Made by a program: the position numbers and the translations under genes. This document shows positions 15,388-24,928 of a stretch of DNA of 64,000 nt, piece after piece. The stretch is taken from contig NZ_BPMK01000004.1 in NCBI RefSeq assembly GCF_019656455.1, positions 62,001 through 126,000 on the forward strand. Reading direction: 5' to 3'. Under the pieces are notes generated by a model. That model was given only the letters and a program-made list of their open reading frames with translations. It was not told the DNA's origin and did no database searches. The stretch comes from Noviherbaspirillum aridicola. Its GTDB lineage: Bacteria; Pseudomonadota; Gammaproteobacteria; Burkholderiales; Burkholderiaceae_D. Numbering within the stretch: the first letter of the stretch is position 1; each line of letters starts with the position of its first letter.

Positions 15388-16511
15388 TGGCTGGCCTCTC
15401 GCTTGTAGAAGAATCCCTCGACCTGCCTGCGTGCCCGGTCGCGAGCATTGCCGTCGGCAATGGTGGTCGTCAGGTGGACGAAATGGCGGCACTGCGGATC
15501 CTGCTTCTTGCTCCAGTTGAGGATGGGTTGCATCGCCGCGGCAAAGTTGGCCGGTGTCAGGAAGCCGGAAGAAATGGCTTGCTCAAGCCCAGGTAGCGAT
15601 CGCGCCTCCTGCTCGCGGTGCGGCAGCCATGCCTTGCTCACGACATAGCCGTCCGGCCGGGTCTCGACATTGATCAGGAATTCAATCTTGCCGTTCTCGT
15701 CAGGCCAGCAGGGAGGATGATCCACGCCACCCTTACGGTTGAGTTGACGCGTGAGATAGGCGAGCTGGCCTCGCAGGTCGGTGTTTTCTCTCTTCAGGTC
15801 AGTAGGATTGGTTTGGCTTCTGGCGAGCTGTTCGGATTCCCTGCCGCCGTCGACCAGCTGGCGAACGGCTTCCGATTCGGTTCCCGGTTTGATCTTCCGA
15901 CCGAGCTTGTCCCTAACCTCCTGGTGCAGGGCATTGGTGGCCGCAATGGCGTTCCTCACCCGCTCCAGCGCCGCCTTGCGATCCTGTGTTTGGCGCGCAC
16001 TTTCATCGGACGGGGCCCCATCCGGGTGTTTGTCGTCGCCGTGCTGATCCCCCTGGGCCAGCTTGAGTATTTGCTCCTGAAGCGCGAGGGCTCGCTCGAT
16101 CTCCTCCTGGGTGACTTTCGCACCGTCGCTATTCGCTTCTTTCGCAATTTGTTCTCGAAGGGCGGTCAAGGCGGTAAAGCGATCGTTGAGTTCGCGCAGT
16201 TGCAGACGCAAGGCATCGCGCTCGGCGCGCGTCTGGACCGCCTCGCGCAGACGACTGATGGTCTGGTCGGGATCACCATGACTGCCGGCCAGCAGCGTGC
16301 CCTTCAGTTCCTGGCTGGCTTCCCGCATCGCTGCGATCACGCTCTCCGGATGCTTCACGGCCTCCGCCTCGGCAAGTCGCCGCCGGGCCTCTGTCTTCTC
16401 CTTGCTTTCGAGGAAAAGCATGTAACCCATGAGGAGCATGAGCAGAAAGACAAGGACGAACGCAACTTCGCTGAGCGATGTCGGGAAAACCTGGTCGTTC
16501 TTCTTTTTCAA
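15384..16511 (-). CDS. MotB/ZorB-like single-TM protein with long coiled coil (left system B subunit)
   Basis: 375 residues. One N-terminal helix (about 14-34, SEVAFVLVFLLMLLMGYMLF) with an acidic residue (E15) where MotB/ExbD/ZorB proteins carry their ion-path Asp. Residues ~37-255 are a charged coiled coil. A C-terminal domain begins at HPPCWPDENG (PPC at 266-268) and ends with QCRHFVHLTTTIADGNARDR (CR at 341-342). The same PPC...CR arrangement occurs in the B-like protein at 31050-31793, so the two are paralogues. No OmpA-like peptidoglycan motif is obvious. It follows the MotA-like gene after 3 bases and overlaps the SNase gene by 4, so all are co-translated. Likely the periplasm-projecting stator partner of the 16515-18404 product; this is inference from topology. 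Confidence 0.65.
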   Translation of the reverse strand: MKKKNDQVFPTSLSEVAFVLVFLLMLLMGYMLFLESKEKTEARRRLAEAEAVKHPESVIAAMREASQELKGTLLAGSHGDPDQTISRLREAVQTRAERDALRLQLRELNDRFTALTALREQIAKEANSDGAKVTQEEIERALALQEQILKLAQGDQHGDDKHPDGAPSDESARQTQDRKAALERVRNAIAATNALHQEVRDKLGRKIKPGTESEAVRQLVDGGRESEQLARSQTNPTDLKRENTDLRGQLAYLTRQLNRKGGVDHPPCWPDENGKIEFLINVETRPDGYVVSKAWLPHREQEARSLPGLEQAISSGFLTPANFAAAMQPILNWSKKQDPQCRHFVHLTTTIADGNARDRARRQVEGFFYKREASQ

Positions 16512-16514
16512 AGT

Positions 16515-18404
16515 TCAGCCCCTTGGAGTGGGTACGCGGTCTGCCGCCCGTTCCACGGGAGCTCCATGCGCGGGATCCGGGTGTCCTGGCTGTCCGACCG
16601 TGTCGTCCGGCTTGACAAGCTTCAGTTCGCTGCCTGGTTCGCCGGTGACTTCCACCCTCACCGCCACCGCCCGAGCGGCCTGGTCCGCCACCGCCCCGAG
16701 CACTGCGTCGGTAACGAGGGCGGCCTGGGAGACCTGCGCAGCGTGCGTCACTTCCTGGACGTCGGCTCCAGGGCCGCCGGCCTGCGGTCGGACCGAGGTA
16801 CTGAATCCATTCAAGCTGTCGATGGCGCTGGCTACCTTGCCGCTCGCGTTGCCGATCAATTGCGATACCGCTTGAATTCTTTCTGCCGCCTGAGTCGAGG
16901 CCTGTGCGGCGGCGGTGACGGCCGGAGTCACTTCGCGGACCGACGCAATGAGTCCCTCATTGCTGATAACCATGCCTTCCAGCTGGCGCACGCTGTCTCC
17001 CGCGACGGCGTTGGCTTCCTGCATCCGCTGGGCGACGATGAGTGCTGCTGCAGCGTGCCCTCCCAGGGCGGAAGCGAGTTCGCCGGTACTGCCGTATAGT
17101 TTTCCGGCCTGCTCATCCACCTTCTGCATGAGGCCGGCCGAGGCCGCCGCATTGGCATCGAGTTTCGTGACAAGAGCCGTCATGGCTTCCTGGATCTCGA
17201 GGCGCAGGGCGGTGCTCTCCTGGGACAGGGACAGAAGCTTGGCAAGCAATTCACTTGAGACCCCGTTGCTGGTGCCAATGGCTTGCGCAGCGGACTGCAG
17301 GGTTGCCTCAATCATCTCGAGGCGGGACGTCAGATTGACAAGCGATTTCAGCTGCAAGCCAGCATTTTCAACGATTGCGCGTTGCTGATCCGACAGCGTC
17401 AGGACCGCGGCCATCACGTCCTTGGTCAGTTCGGCTTTCGTGGTGATGTTCCTTAGCAGTTCGCCGATCGCGGTGGCCGAAGTGCGCACTTCAGTCGATA
17501 CCATCTGCACGCTCTGGCCGAGGCCTGCAGCCTCATTTTTCAACAGTTCGAGTGGCGCCTTGAGTTCACGAGCAAAATAGTCGTCGGGGAAGGTCGTTTC
17601 TGCGAGGCGCTTTGTCACTGCATCGGCGAAGTCACTCACCCTGCGTTCAATGCCATCAAGATTTCCCTTGATGCCCGCGGTATAGATATCGACTGTCCTG
17701 GCCAGGCGTGACGTCGCCTGACCCACCTCCTTAATCAGTGCGGAAAAAGCGGCCTGGTTTTCTTTAGCAAGCTGTTCAAAGAAGCTGGCGAGGGATTGAG
17801 CATACTGCTGGCCGAGAGATTCAACCTGCCGGTTGACGTTCTGGGTGGTCATTTTTGCGGCATCCATCACCTGGTGCTCGAACTGCTTGAGGTTATCCAC
17901 GACCGACTTGAGCTGCAGGACGAAGGCCCGGGTCGAATCGATCACCGCTTCCTCCGCATCCCTGAGGGCGTCGTCGGCGTCCTTCCGGAAGCTGACCAGA
18001 TAAACGCGCACGCCCATGCCGACGACGGTGCTGACCATGGCGGCGCCGAAGCGCAATGCGATATTACGCATGCCCTCGCCAGCCGCGAGACTCGGCAGGT
18101 CGAACAGACAGGCGATGATCGAGGTCATCGTGAAGATGAATCCGATGTAGTAACAACTGTCGGCAAACTTCTCTTCCGACACGTCATGATTGCGGCAGTA
18201 ATAGCCGAGCACGATATAGCCGGCCATGACGGCGAGCGGAATTGCCAGCCCGAGCAACCAGGGAGAATCCAGGAGCACGCTGGTAACCGACGACAGGATC
18301 TTGAGGACGAGCGCCAGTCCGAACAGGCGCTGGACGTTCAGTTTGACGGCGTGGTGGGAGGTGGTGTTCATATGGTTCTTATCCTCTGAAACAGGAGATC
18401 TCAT
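16515..18404 (-). CDS. MotA/ZorA-like four-TM protein with ~490-residue cytoplasmic tail (left system A subunit)
   Basis: 629 residues. Four hydrophobic segments lie in the first 140 (about 27-46, 49-68, 84-103, 117-137). The third and fourth have the MotA/TolQ/ZorA style of small and polar residues: CYYIGFIFTMTSIIACLFDL and RFGAAMVSTVVGMGVRVYL. The rest is a long helical tail with repeating heptads, ending in a Pro-rich disordered piece. The start at 18404 overlaps the vWA stop as ATGA; an inner ATG at 18371 has a better ribosome site (AGAGGA). The paralogue at 29380-31053 has the same layout. Proton- or sodium-driven stator activity with the next gene's product is inferred, comparable to ZorA, whose long tail reaches into the cytoplasm. 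Confidence 0.65.
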   Translation of the reverse strand: MRSPVSEDKNHMNTTSHHAVKLNVQRLFGLALVLKILSSVTSVLLDSPWLLGLAIPLAVMAGYIVLGYYCRNHDVSEEKFADSCYYIGFIFTMTSIIACLFDLPSLAAGEGMRNIALRFGAAMVSTVVGMGVRVYLVSFRKDADDALRDAEEAVIDSTRAFVLQLKSVVDNLKQFEHQVMDAAKMTTQNVNRQVESLGQQYAQSLASFFEQLAKENQAAFSALIKEVGQATSRLARTVDIYTAGIKGNLDGIERRVSDFADAVTKRLAETTFPDDYFARELKAPLELLKNEAAGLGQSVQMVSTEVRTSATAIGELLRNITTKAELTKDVMAAVLTLSDQQRAIVENAGLQLKSLVNLTSRLEMIEATLQSAAQAIGTSNGVSSELLAKLLSLSQESTALRLEIQEAMTALVTKLDANAAASAGLMQKVDEQAGKLYGSTGELASALGGHAAAALIVAQRMQEANAVAGDSVRQLEGMVISNEGLIASVREVTPAVTAAAQASTQAAERIQAVSQLIGNASGKVASAIDSLNGFSTSVRPQAGGPGADVQEVTHAAQVSQAALVTDAVLGAVADQAARAVAVRVEVTGEPGSELKLVKPDDTVGQPGHPDPAHGAPVERAADRVPTPRG

Positions 18405-19210
18405 CCCTTGATGGCGTTGACCGCAGTGACTTTGCCTTTTGCCTTGTACACGTACTCCTCCCAGAAGTACGCCAGTTCCTTCTTCTGCAGCTGCGGGGTG
18501 TGCATGAGGATCTGCAGCTCGACTTTGGCGCCTTGCAGATCCGTCATCGCCCGCGCTCCATAGGAGGATTCGGCGAACTCGGAAAATTTCGGCAGCCGCT
18601 TGTCCTTGTACATGCTGAACCCGGGCGTGTTGTGCAGCATGTCGGAGAAGACAATGAGCTCGCGCTCGCCACGTACATCATGCTTGCGGAAGCCGATGCT
18701 AACGAGCTGCAGCATCTCGAAAATTGGCGATGCTTTGCCTCGGCGGTCAGTGGTGAGATCGTCGGCGACGCCGACCATCGGGTCCAGATACTTTTCCTTG
18801 AATATCTTCCGGGCGCGCTCGGGGTTGCCTGTCTTGATGTCTACGTCGCTGCCGTCACCCGGGTTGCACCGCTCGGCCACCGGATCCGCGTTATCCTTGA
18901 AGTCCTCTTCCAGCGCATACACCGAGAGCAGGCCGCCCTTCGGAACCCGCTTCCGAATGATTTCTTCGTAGACGACGTCGAAGTCCTTGCGCTGCGTAAA
19001 GCTCATCGGGTCCGACTTGTCCACCAACACGATGGTGTGGCTGGTCGGACCGGTATTCGGGCAGAGGGTAACCGGATCGATTCCTTCGGACGTCGTCAGG
19101 GCGACATAGGCCATCGCGCCACCGGCCGCAACCACAACGCAGCCGAGCAGGCCGATGACGATCGTGTTCTTGCGCTTGCGTTCCTGGGCACGCCTGCCGG
19201 TGCGCCCCAT
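18401..19210 (-). CDS. membrane-anchored vWA-like protein (left system)
   Basis: 269 residues. One N-terminal transmembrane helix (about 16-38, NTIVIGLLGCVVVAAGGAMA) after a basic cytoplasmic tail, then an extracytoplasmic von Willebrand A-type domain. The first strand carries a MIDAS-like motif, HTIVLVDKSDPMSFTQ (D64, S66, S70), and a later strand reads ELIVFSDMLHNTPGFSM. A matching VFSDxLxxxPxFS block is present in the 28199-29383 protein, so the two are homologues. vWA domains bind metal and protein partners; here it is probably the periplasmic sensor or assembly component of the MotA/MotB-like complex. It overlaps the gene before by one base (TAATG) and the gene after by four (ATGA). Confidence 0.7.
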   Translation of the reverse strand: MGRTGRRAQERKRKNTIVIGLLGCVVVAAGGAMAYVALTTSEGIDPVTLCPNTGPTSHTIVLVDKSDPMSFTQRKDFDVVYEEIIRKRVPKGGLLSVYALEEDFKDNADPVAERCNPGDGSDVDIKTGNPERARKIFKEKYLDPMVGVADDLTTDRRGKASPIFEMLQLVSIGFRKHDVRGERELIVFSDMLHNTPGFSMYKDKRLPKFSEFAESSYGARAMTDLQGAKVELQILMHTPQLQKKELAYFWEEYVYKAKGKVTAVNAIKG

Positions 19211-20736
19211 TACCGGGCCTCCTCGAGCGTGCCTTGCGCGGCCGCGGGTACAGAAATTACCCGTCCCGCTTCAGCGTCGGAGGAGGTGCGCCTTCGAGTC
19301 GCGCCAGAGGAGCCCAGAAACTGGGCGTCGAGCGACTGCACCGCATCGAAGCGCTGATTGAAAGCCGTTTGTATGCGCGCCCGGATATCCTGCAACTCGT
19401 CGACGAAGGCTGCGAGCAGCTCTCTTTGCCGGGCAAGGTTTTTTTGGTCCTCGAGCGTGTCGAAATCCGGCATCTGCAAAGTGCGCAGTTGGGGCCAGAT
19501 ATCGAAATAGGCAGGAGCCGGGGCTCCAGCGCGGGCTATCTTGTTCTCGGTCCGGAATTCCTGGAGCAGCGCCTTCATCGCATCTTCCGCGCCGGCGATC
19601 GCATGCCGGAGGTCGTTGGCTGAACGAATCTTCTCGTCGATCAGGTTACTGAAGACGGCGACCGATGTGGTGGCGTGCGCCGCGGTCCGATCCAGCTGTT
19701 CGAGTGTGTTTTTCTTGGTCTCTTCCAGGAAGTCGTGAAGATCGTCGATTTCGGCGTTGTAATCGTCAGCGGCCGCTTCGTAGAGCCGCGACTTCTCGCC
19801 GTAACCGGGATAGGGATCGTCGGTCTTGTAACCGTCGGCGGTGGCGCCGATGCCGAAGGCCACGCTGACCATGAACAGCAGCCAGGAAGAGATGTCGCCG
19901 AGCTGGAAGGTCGACGCTACGATGGTCTGGGCGGCCATGTTCATGGCGTTGTCGACACCGCTGCTGAGGGCGTCGCGGTAGTGCGCAATGCCGAGCGAGA
20001 TCGCGCAAATGTAGGCGACGCACAGGGTAACGGCGACGCATCCGAGCAGTTTGCGCAGCGGACTGACGTGGTGCACATTGCGAATCAGGTATGCGCCGAA
20101 CATGAAGGATCCAGCAACGTTCGCGCCGGCGGCGAGTGCCGCGTGAATGAAACCGCCAGTGAGGCCGGTATCGAGACCCTTGGCGAAGAAGAACATGTTG
20201 ACTGAGGCCTCAAAGACGATCATGGCAGCCGCGATCGCGTAGTGCAGGGCCTTCCCGCCATTCTCAGGGGCTTGGGACAGGCGCTCGATGCGGTTCTGGC
20301 GCTTGAAGTCGTCCAGTTCGCGCTTGCGGGCATTCGCTACTTCCGCCAAGTCGCGCAGCTGCGCCGACTTGGCAGTCAGCTCGGCGGCCGCGCGGCGTTC
20401 GAATTCTCTGTCGGCCTCGTGCGCCTGGTTGATTTCCTGCGTGATGTCCTTGCGTGAAAGCTCCTTGTTGAGTGAGGCCAGGCGAAGCTGCCCCCAGGCC
20501 GCATAGTCAGCCCTTGCCTCCTCGACCTTGCTTACCACGGCGGCTTCCGGGCCGGCCAGCGCGGTGTCGGTTTCCGCTGGCACCCGGACGGCGCCAAGGC
20601 GCGCCCCTTCCTGCTTGAGCTTGAGCGAATCGGAAATCGCGCGGATGTCGATCGGGTTCAGATCGGGATTCCACTTCTTGTGCTCCCTCCGAGGCGGAGA
20701 CGCGATCCACTGCCAGATCGTGCGCAGAATCCCCAT
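19210..20736 (-). CDS. coiled-coil protein with four central transmembrane helices
   Basis: 508 residues from the ATG at 20736 (AAAGGAGT upstream); the frame is open to 20886 without a ribosome site. Layout: soluble N-terminal segment with coiled coil (about 75-160), four transmembrane helices (about 165-310: HYAIAAAMIVFEASVNMFFF; IHAALAAGANVAGSFMFGAY; LLGCVAVTLCVAYICAISLG; SSWLLFMVSVAFGIGA), then a second coiled-coil region and a disordered end. It is the first gene of the left operon and overlaps the vWA gene. I do not recognise a named family. It may scaffold the membrane complex; this is inferred only from operon position and topology. Confidence 0.6.
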   Translation of the reverse strand: MGILRTIWQWIASPPRREHKKWNPDLNPIDIRAISDSLKLKQEGARLGAVRVPAETDTALAGPEAAVVSKVEEARADYAAWGQLRLASLNKELSRKDITQEINQAHEADREFERRAAAELTAKSAQLRDLAEVANARKRELDDFKRQNRIERLSQAPENGGKALHYAIAAAMIVFEASVNMFFFAKGLDTGLTGGFIHAALAAGANVAGSFMFGAYLIRNVHHVSPLRKLLGCVAVTLCVAYICAISLGIAHYRDALSSGVDNAMNMAAQTIVASTFQLGDISSWLLFMVSVAFGIGATADGYKTDDPYPGYGEKSRLYEAAADDYNAEIDDLHDFLEETKKNTLEQLDRTAAHATTSVAVFSNLIDEKIRSANDLRHAIAGAEDAMKALLQEFRTENKIARAGAPAPAYFDIWPQLRTLQMPDFDTLEDQKNLARQRELLAAFVDELQDIRARIQTAFNQRFDAVQSLDAQFLGSSGATRRRTSSDAEAGRVISVPAAAQGTLEEAR

Positions 20737-21153
20737 GCCGACTCCTTTGATTCTTCTTGATAGTGATGTGCAGGCGCGGACCTGCGGTCTGGATTGCTTT
20801 CCGTTGCTGCTATTGAAGTCGTAATTATCTAGTAACAAAGTGTTAGGACTTGGTGTTACATCAGGACTGCGGTTAATTTTTCTCAAACAAGGGATGAGCG
20901 CTAGCGCAGGGACTGGAACTTTTCTTCGGAACGCGCCCGGTCGGCTGCGTTTAATTCGTCGGGCCGCGGTCTGGTGCCGCGATTACGGGACGAAGTGCCA
21001 TCACGTTTTGCAGCAGCGCCAGTGCGCCGCCACGCTTTAGCATGGCGCGCCTCTACTGCATTGATGCCGCGTGCCGTCGCGCGTTGACGCTTGCGCCGCG
21101 TCAGGGATTCCGACTGACTGTGAACCTATGATCGGGCAAAACAGGGGGCGACA
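20737..21153. promoter_or_regulatory. divergent promoter region of the left operon and the PD-(D/E)XK gene
   Basis: 417 bases between two divergent genes. An AT-rich patch around 20820-20880 contains a small inverted repeat, GTAACA (20832-20837) and TGTTAC (20854-20859), ~100 bp upstream of the left operon. No exact sigma-70 boxes can be assigned with confidence. Confidence 0.4.
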
Positions 21154-22011
21154 ATGTCTGGAAAGACCAGCGGGACCAGGACCTACGGCGAGCGCCTGAA
21201 CGCGCATCTGCAGCGTTACAAGGAGGAGGTGCTCGGGCTGACGGAATCCGGGTACTGGTCCCATCAAGGGCGGCAGGTTGCGCATCCCCATATCCTTCCG
21301 CCCGCCCGGGGGCATCTCAACCTGCTGCCGGCATACCGGAGCGAGTGGGTGGCCTACTCAAGAGCAGCGACGCCCGCTATCACCCATCACAAGTATTTCC
21401 ACCACCTGAATTCGTCGCAGGCCATGTGTTTCAATCTCTTCTTTCCGTTCTGTGCGGACGAGGGGAGGCACATGCCGCGCCTGCTCACCGCGCTAGGCCT
21501 TCCTGGCGGCACGGTGCGCGCGACATTCGAGAAGGTCTTCGACAAGGCCGAGAGCACCAACTTCGACTTCTTCCTTGAGTATGAAGACGGCCGCAAGGTG
21601 TTTTTCGAGCTAAAGCTGTCGGAGTCAGGATTTGGCACGGCCAGCCCTCGGCAGTGGGAGGAGAAATACCGGCGGAAGCTTGAATCATTCTATCGGGTGC
21701 CGTTGAGCCGCCTTGTCGATGCGCAATGGTTGGAGCCAGGCCGATTCATGCGTCACTATCAGATACTCCGCAACGTCTCCTATCTGGCAAGTCACGCCGG
21801 CAGCACGCTTTTCTTCGTGTTCCCGAGGGCGAATGACTGCCTGGCCAGGGACGCCGCGGCCATTCGCAAAATAGCCGCAGGTTCGCTGGGACATCGGGTC
21901 AGGATTCTGCACCTCGAGGACCTGGTGCAGGGCATGCTGACGATGACGCCCGTGTTGGCGCCGCAGCTGCAGGAACATTACGAGCACTTCAGGCGCAAGT
22001 ATGTGATCTGA
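21154..22011 (+). CDS. PD-(D/E)XK superfamily nuclease
   Basis: 285 residues. The nuclease core is readable: NFDFFLEYEDGRKVFFELKL gives D138 and the ELK motif (E152, K154) of the PD-(D/E)XK fold. Upstream is LNSSQAMCFNLFFPF, a segment typical of the PGN_0703-like restriction-endonuclease group. The remaining part is helical with a beta strand (STLFFVFPRANDCL) and ends HYEHFRRKYVI. There is no methyltransferase partner, so a classical restriction-modification role is unlikely. It is divergent from the left motor-like operon and shares its promoter region, making it a candidate effector nuclease of that system. Confidence 0.75.
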   Translation: MSGKTSGTRTYGERLNAHLQRYKEEVLGLTESGYWSHQGRQVAHPHILPPARGHLNLLPAYRSEWVAYSRAATPAITHHKYFHHLNSSQAMCFNLFFPFCADEGRHMPRLLTALGLPGGTVRATFEKVFDKAESTNFDFFLEYEDGRKVFFELKLSESGFGTASPRQWEEKYRRKLESFYRVPLSRLVDAQWLEPGRFMRHYQILRNVSYLASHAGSTLFFVFPRANDCLARDAAAIRKIAAGSLGHRVRILHLEDLVQGMLTMTPVLAPQLQEHYEHFRRKYVI

Positions 22012-22204
22012 AGGGCTGCTCGTCATCCCGGCTGAAGACAGGTCACCTGGGCAATGAGCCGGTCTTTTAGAAGAGTGACCGAAAGTCGATGCATTTCGGC
22101 TTTCATCAATACGCAGGGCCCGGGCAGGGGGCATGATAGTCGAACCGCTCGCCAGAAGCGGAGCAGGCAGCAGGGAGCCCCCGCCGAGATGGAATGCTCT
22201 GCAA

Positions 22205-23149
22205 ATGAATAAATCTTCCTCCGCGTTTCTGGTTAGTGTCCTTCTTTCAGTATTGATGGCCGGCTGCGGTGGTGGCGGCGGAGGCGGGGGCGACAATGCT
22301 GAGGCTGGCTCTGTGACGACGGGGAATACCTCGGGAGGTGCAAGTCCGGCGCCAACCGCGCCTTCGAGTCCTGCGCCCACACCTGCGGCGGGGAATGGGG
22401 AAGGATCACGGCCATCTCCTGGGACAACTTCACCGCCTGTCCATCAACCCGCGCCCGTACCTGGTACTGCCAGCCCTGGTACCGTGCCGGACGATCCTGC
22501 GCCCGGTGAGACAGGACCGTTCACTGCCTTCCTCAGCATCTCTCCGGAGCAGAACGCCGGACTTCGGGACATCGTGACGCTGGAGGTGCGCGGTGCGGGG
22601 ATACGCAATGTCGAGCTCGTGCCGCCGGACAGCCCGGGGCCCGTCATTGCGCGCTTCAACGTGGTCAACGAGACGGTCGCGGTGCTGCATCTCGACACCC
22701 GCACGATGCTGAACGGCGTGCTTGTCGGCCGCATACTTGCCTACAGCGCGCCACCGGGGGAAGCAGGCGCGTCCATAGAAGTGATGCCGCGGCGCGAGTG
22801 GCGCCTAGTCAACGATCCCCAGCCGCCTTTGATCGGGGCTATCCCGCCTCGCAATTATCGCCCCTTCGTCATCATCCAGCCGCGTGAACTGCCGTTCGTC
22901 GATCCTGCGCCGCTGCGTGCGCTGTACGGTTTGGATGACGCCGCGCTGGCTGCACGCCTGGCAAGTGACGGTCCGGCCATCCAGGCCATGATGGACCGCT
23001 ACCAGACTTCCCAGGTCTGGCTGGAGCCGACCGGCATAGACGGTTCAGGTCAGGGCGAGTGGTTCTACTGCCGCAACAACTTGACGGTGGTGGCCTGCCG
23101 GGGAGGCTTCATGGTTATGGCGGCGCGCATGGAATTGAACCGGCCCTGA
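22205..23149 (+). CDS. lipoprotein with long Pro/Thr/Ser-rich linker
   Basis: 314 residues from the ATG before NKSSSAFLVS (22205); the frame opens at 22133. A lipoprotein signal peptide ends in a clear lipobox, VLMAGC, followed by a glycine run and a ~75-residue linker of Pro/Ala/Thr/Ser (PAPTPAAGNGEGSRPSPG). The C-terminal domain (about 110-310) is beta-rich with LSISPEQNAGLRDIVTLEVR near its start and ends in WFYCRNNLTVVACRGGFMVM. Probably anchored in the outer membrane with the domain at the periplasmic or outer face. No family recognised. It lies between the nuclease and the 23255 gene on the same strand. Confidence 0.7.
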   Translation: MNKSSSAFLVSVLLSVLMAGCGGGGGGGGDNAEAGSVTTGNTSGGASPAPTAPSSPAPTPAAGNGEGSRPSPGTTSPPVHQPAPVPGTASPGTVPDDPAPGETGPFTAFLSISPEQNAGLRDIVTLEVRGAGIRNVELVPPDSPGPVIARFNVVNETVAVLHLDTRTMLNGVLVGRILAYSAPPGEAGASIEVMPRREWRLVNDPQPPLIGAIPPRNYRPFVIIQPRELPFVDPAPLRALYGLDDAALAARLASDGPAIQAMMDRYQTSQVWLEPTGIDGSGQGEWFYCRNNLTVVACRGGFMVMAARMELNRP

Positions 23150-23254
23150 TTGTCCGGCGCAGCCGTTGCCCTTGGACGGCCTCGGTAGATTGGGAGCGGG
23201 CGTTTATTCGGCGCGAACGGACAGGTGCCAGACAAGATGATCAGGGGAGACGAG

Positions 23255-24613
23255 ATGAATGGGAGTGGAAGCTTCACGATTGCCAACGACGAGACCTTGT
23301 GCGCGGCCATCCGGGCCACCCGGCAAACCCTGGTGTATGTTGCACCGGGGATTACCGAGCCAGTCGTGGACGCCATTTCCGAATGCCTCAAGACCAGGCC
23401 TCATCTGCTTGTCACGGCCATCATCGACCTCGACCCGGAGGTTTATCGCCTTGGATACGGTACCGAAGAGGGACTGAAGGCCTTGCAGAAACTGGCAGGG
23501 CTGCAGCAATTCGCGCTCCGGCAGCAGGAAGGCCTGCGCGTCGGTTTGCTGGTGACGGACGAGCGCACGCTGGTCTATGCGCCGACGCCCTTGCTTATCG
23601 AGGCCGGCTCGAAGACGGAACACAAGCCAAACGCCGTGGTAATCTCCCGTACCGCGGACCCGACCGCGGCATTGCTTCATGCCTGCGGCGCGCCCCACGC
23701 GGGTAATCCGCTCACCCCGTCCCCGCAGGAGTCAGAAGTAGGCCGACGGCCAGCAACGCCACAAACAGTGCAAGAATCCCTGGCCTCGTTGCAGGACTCG
23801 CCCCCGAAGAAGTTTTCCGTGGCACGCGCCGAACGGGTGTTCGAATCGAAGGTACAGTTCGTCGAACTCGAACTCACCGGCTACCGCCTTTCCGCAAAGC
23901 GGGTCAGCATTCCCAACGATTTGCTGATAGGCGAGGAGAAGGCGTTGAAGGAGCGCCTGAAAAACAGCTTTCTGCTGCTGCAAGGCGAGCAGGCCATCAA
24001 GGTACTGATCCCGCGGTTCGACCCGAAGACGGCGCTGCCCGTTTCGGGCGGAGACTCGGCGCCGCCCATGGAAGAGTGGACTGAAACGAGGCTGGACGAA
24101 CAGCGCAAGGCGCTGTACGACGACTTCCTGATCAATGTGCCAAAGTTTGGCCAGATCATCATGCGCCGCAATCGGCCCGAGTTCGACCAGCGGGTCAGGC
24201 TGCTGGAGGCGCAGATTGCTGCCTTGAATACCGCGATACAGGCGCAACTCCAGGTCAAATTGCTCGGTGCCGTCCAGGCGTTGGCCCTGACCCTGCTGCC
24301 AAGGGTGCGCGACCGCCTGCCCCAACGCTACAAGCGCTTTCTGCCCGGCGGCATGCCCGGCGACGACGTCCTGCTCGGAATGCTGGAGCAAGACCTGGCA
24401 AGCAGCTTCGGCGGCAGCGCCGACGTATTCAAGGCGGAACTGCGCCATGTTTACAAGGACGTGACATACGAGTCGATCAGGGATCAAGGTTTTCGTGACG
24501 CCCTGTCAAAAGCGCTGCGGGACCGAGGGGGAGAGCGGCTGGCGGCGCAGCTGTTTTCAGAACACGATGCGGCGCCGGAAGTTGGTCCCGGCGCCCGGCG
24601 CGCTATATTGTGA
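23255..24613 (+). CDS. hypothetical protein with PLD-like N-terminal fold (452 aa)
   Basis: 452 residues from the ATG at 23255, which has AGGGGAG at the right distance; the frame opens at 23225. The first ~150 residues resemble one half of a phospholipase-D-like domain without the HKD motif: TRQTLVYVAPGITEPVVDAI, LLVTAIIDLDPEVYRLGYGT and LRVGLLVTDERTLVYAPTPL. The rest is helical with VFESKVQFVELELTGYRLSA and a C-terminal block of charged helices. There is no signal peptide or membrane segment, so it is cytoplasmic. PLD-like proteins of this kind occur in bacterial defence and restriction loci; a role here is inference. Family not named. Confidence 0.6.
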   Translation: MNGSGSFTIANDETLCAAIRATRQTLVYVAPGITEPVVDAISECLKTRPHLLVTAIIDLDPEVYRLGYGTEEGLKALQKLAGLQQFALRQQEGLRVGLLVTDERTLVYAPTPLLIEAGSKTEHKPNAVVISRTADPTAALLHACGAPHAGNPLTPSPQESEVGRRPATPQTVQESLASLQDSPPKKFSVARAERVFESKVQFVELELTGYRLSAKRVSIPNDLLIGEEKALKERLKNSFLLLQGEQAIKVLIPRFDPKTALPVSGGDSAPPMEEWTETRLDEQRKALYDDFLINVPKFGQIIMRRNRPEFDQRVRLLEAQIAALNTAIQAQLQVKLLGAVQALALTLLPRVRDRLPQRYKRFLPGGMPGDDVLLGMLEQDLASSFGGSADVFKAELRHVYKDVTYESIRDQGFRDALSKALRDRGGERLAAQLFSEHDAAPEVGPGARRAIL

Positions 24614-24928
24614 AGCTTCGAGTCGACCGGCGCGGACAACGATAGCCTTCAAGCCAAGCGATCGTCAATCAACCGCTGCCAGGTGTGTTTTCACCGTTTG
24701 ACATCGAGTGCCCGTAAGCACTGCTTCTCGCTCCACGCGGGCGGTTGCCAGTTCCGAAGCCTCAATGCCGGCCCCCGGTCCCAGTCGTACCAGGACGCCT
24801 GAGTCTCACATCTCTTGATCCGCTATTGCGCCTTGACGAGCTAGTTCTCGCGCCCCGCAAGCCGGAGCATCTCCAGCCTATGGGGCAAGGGTCGGAGGGC
24901 GGCGCCGTTCCCTGTTCCATACGGACGC
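24614..24928. other. ~315 bp without a gene
   Basis: No supported reading frame; probably decayed sequence between the 23255 gene and the exonuclease remnant. Confidence 0.4.

Noticed and set aside
15618-17099. 493-residue plus-strand open frame across the MotA/MotB-like genes
   Set aside because: Antisense shadow; the minus strand has overlapping genes with clear membrane helices and coupled starts.
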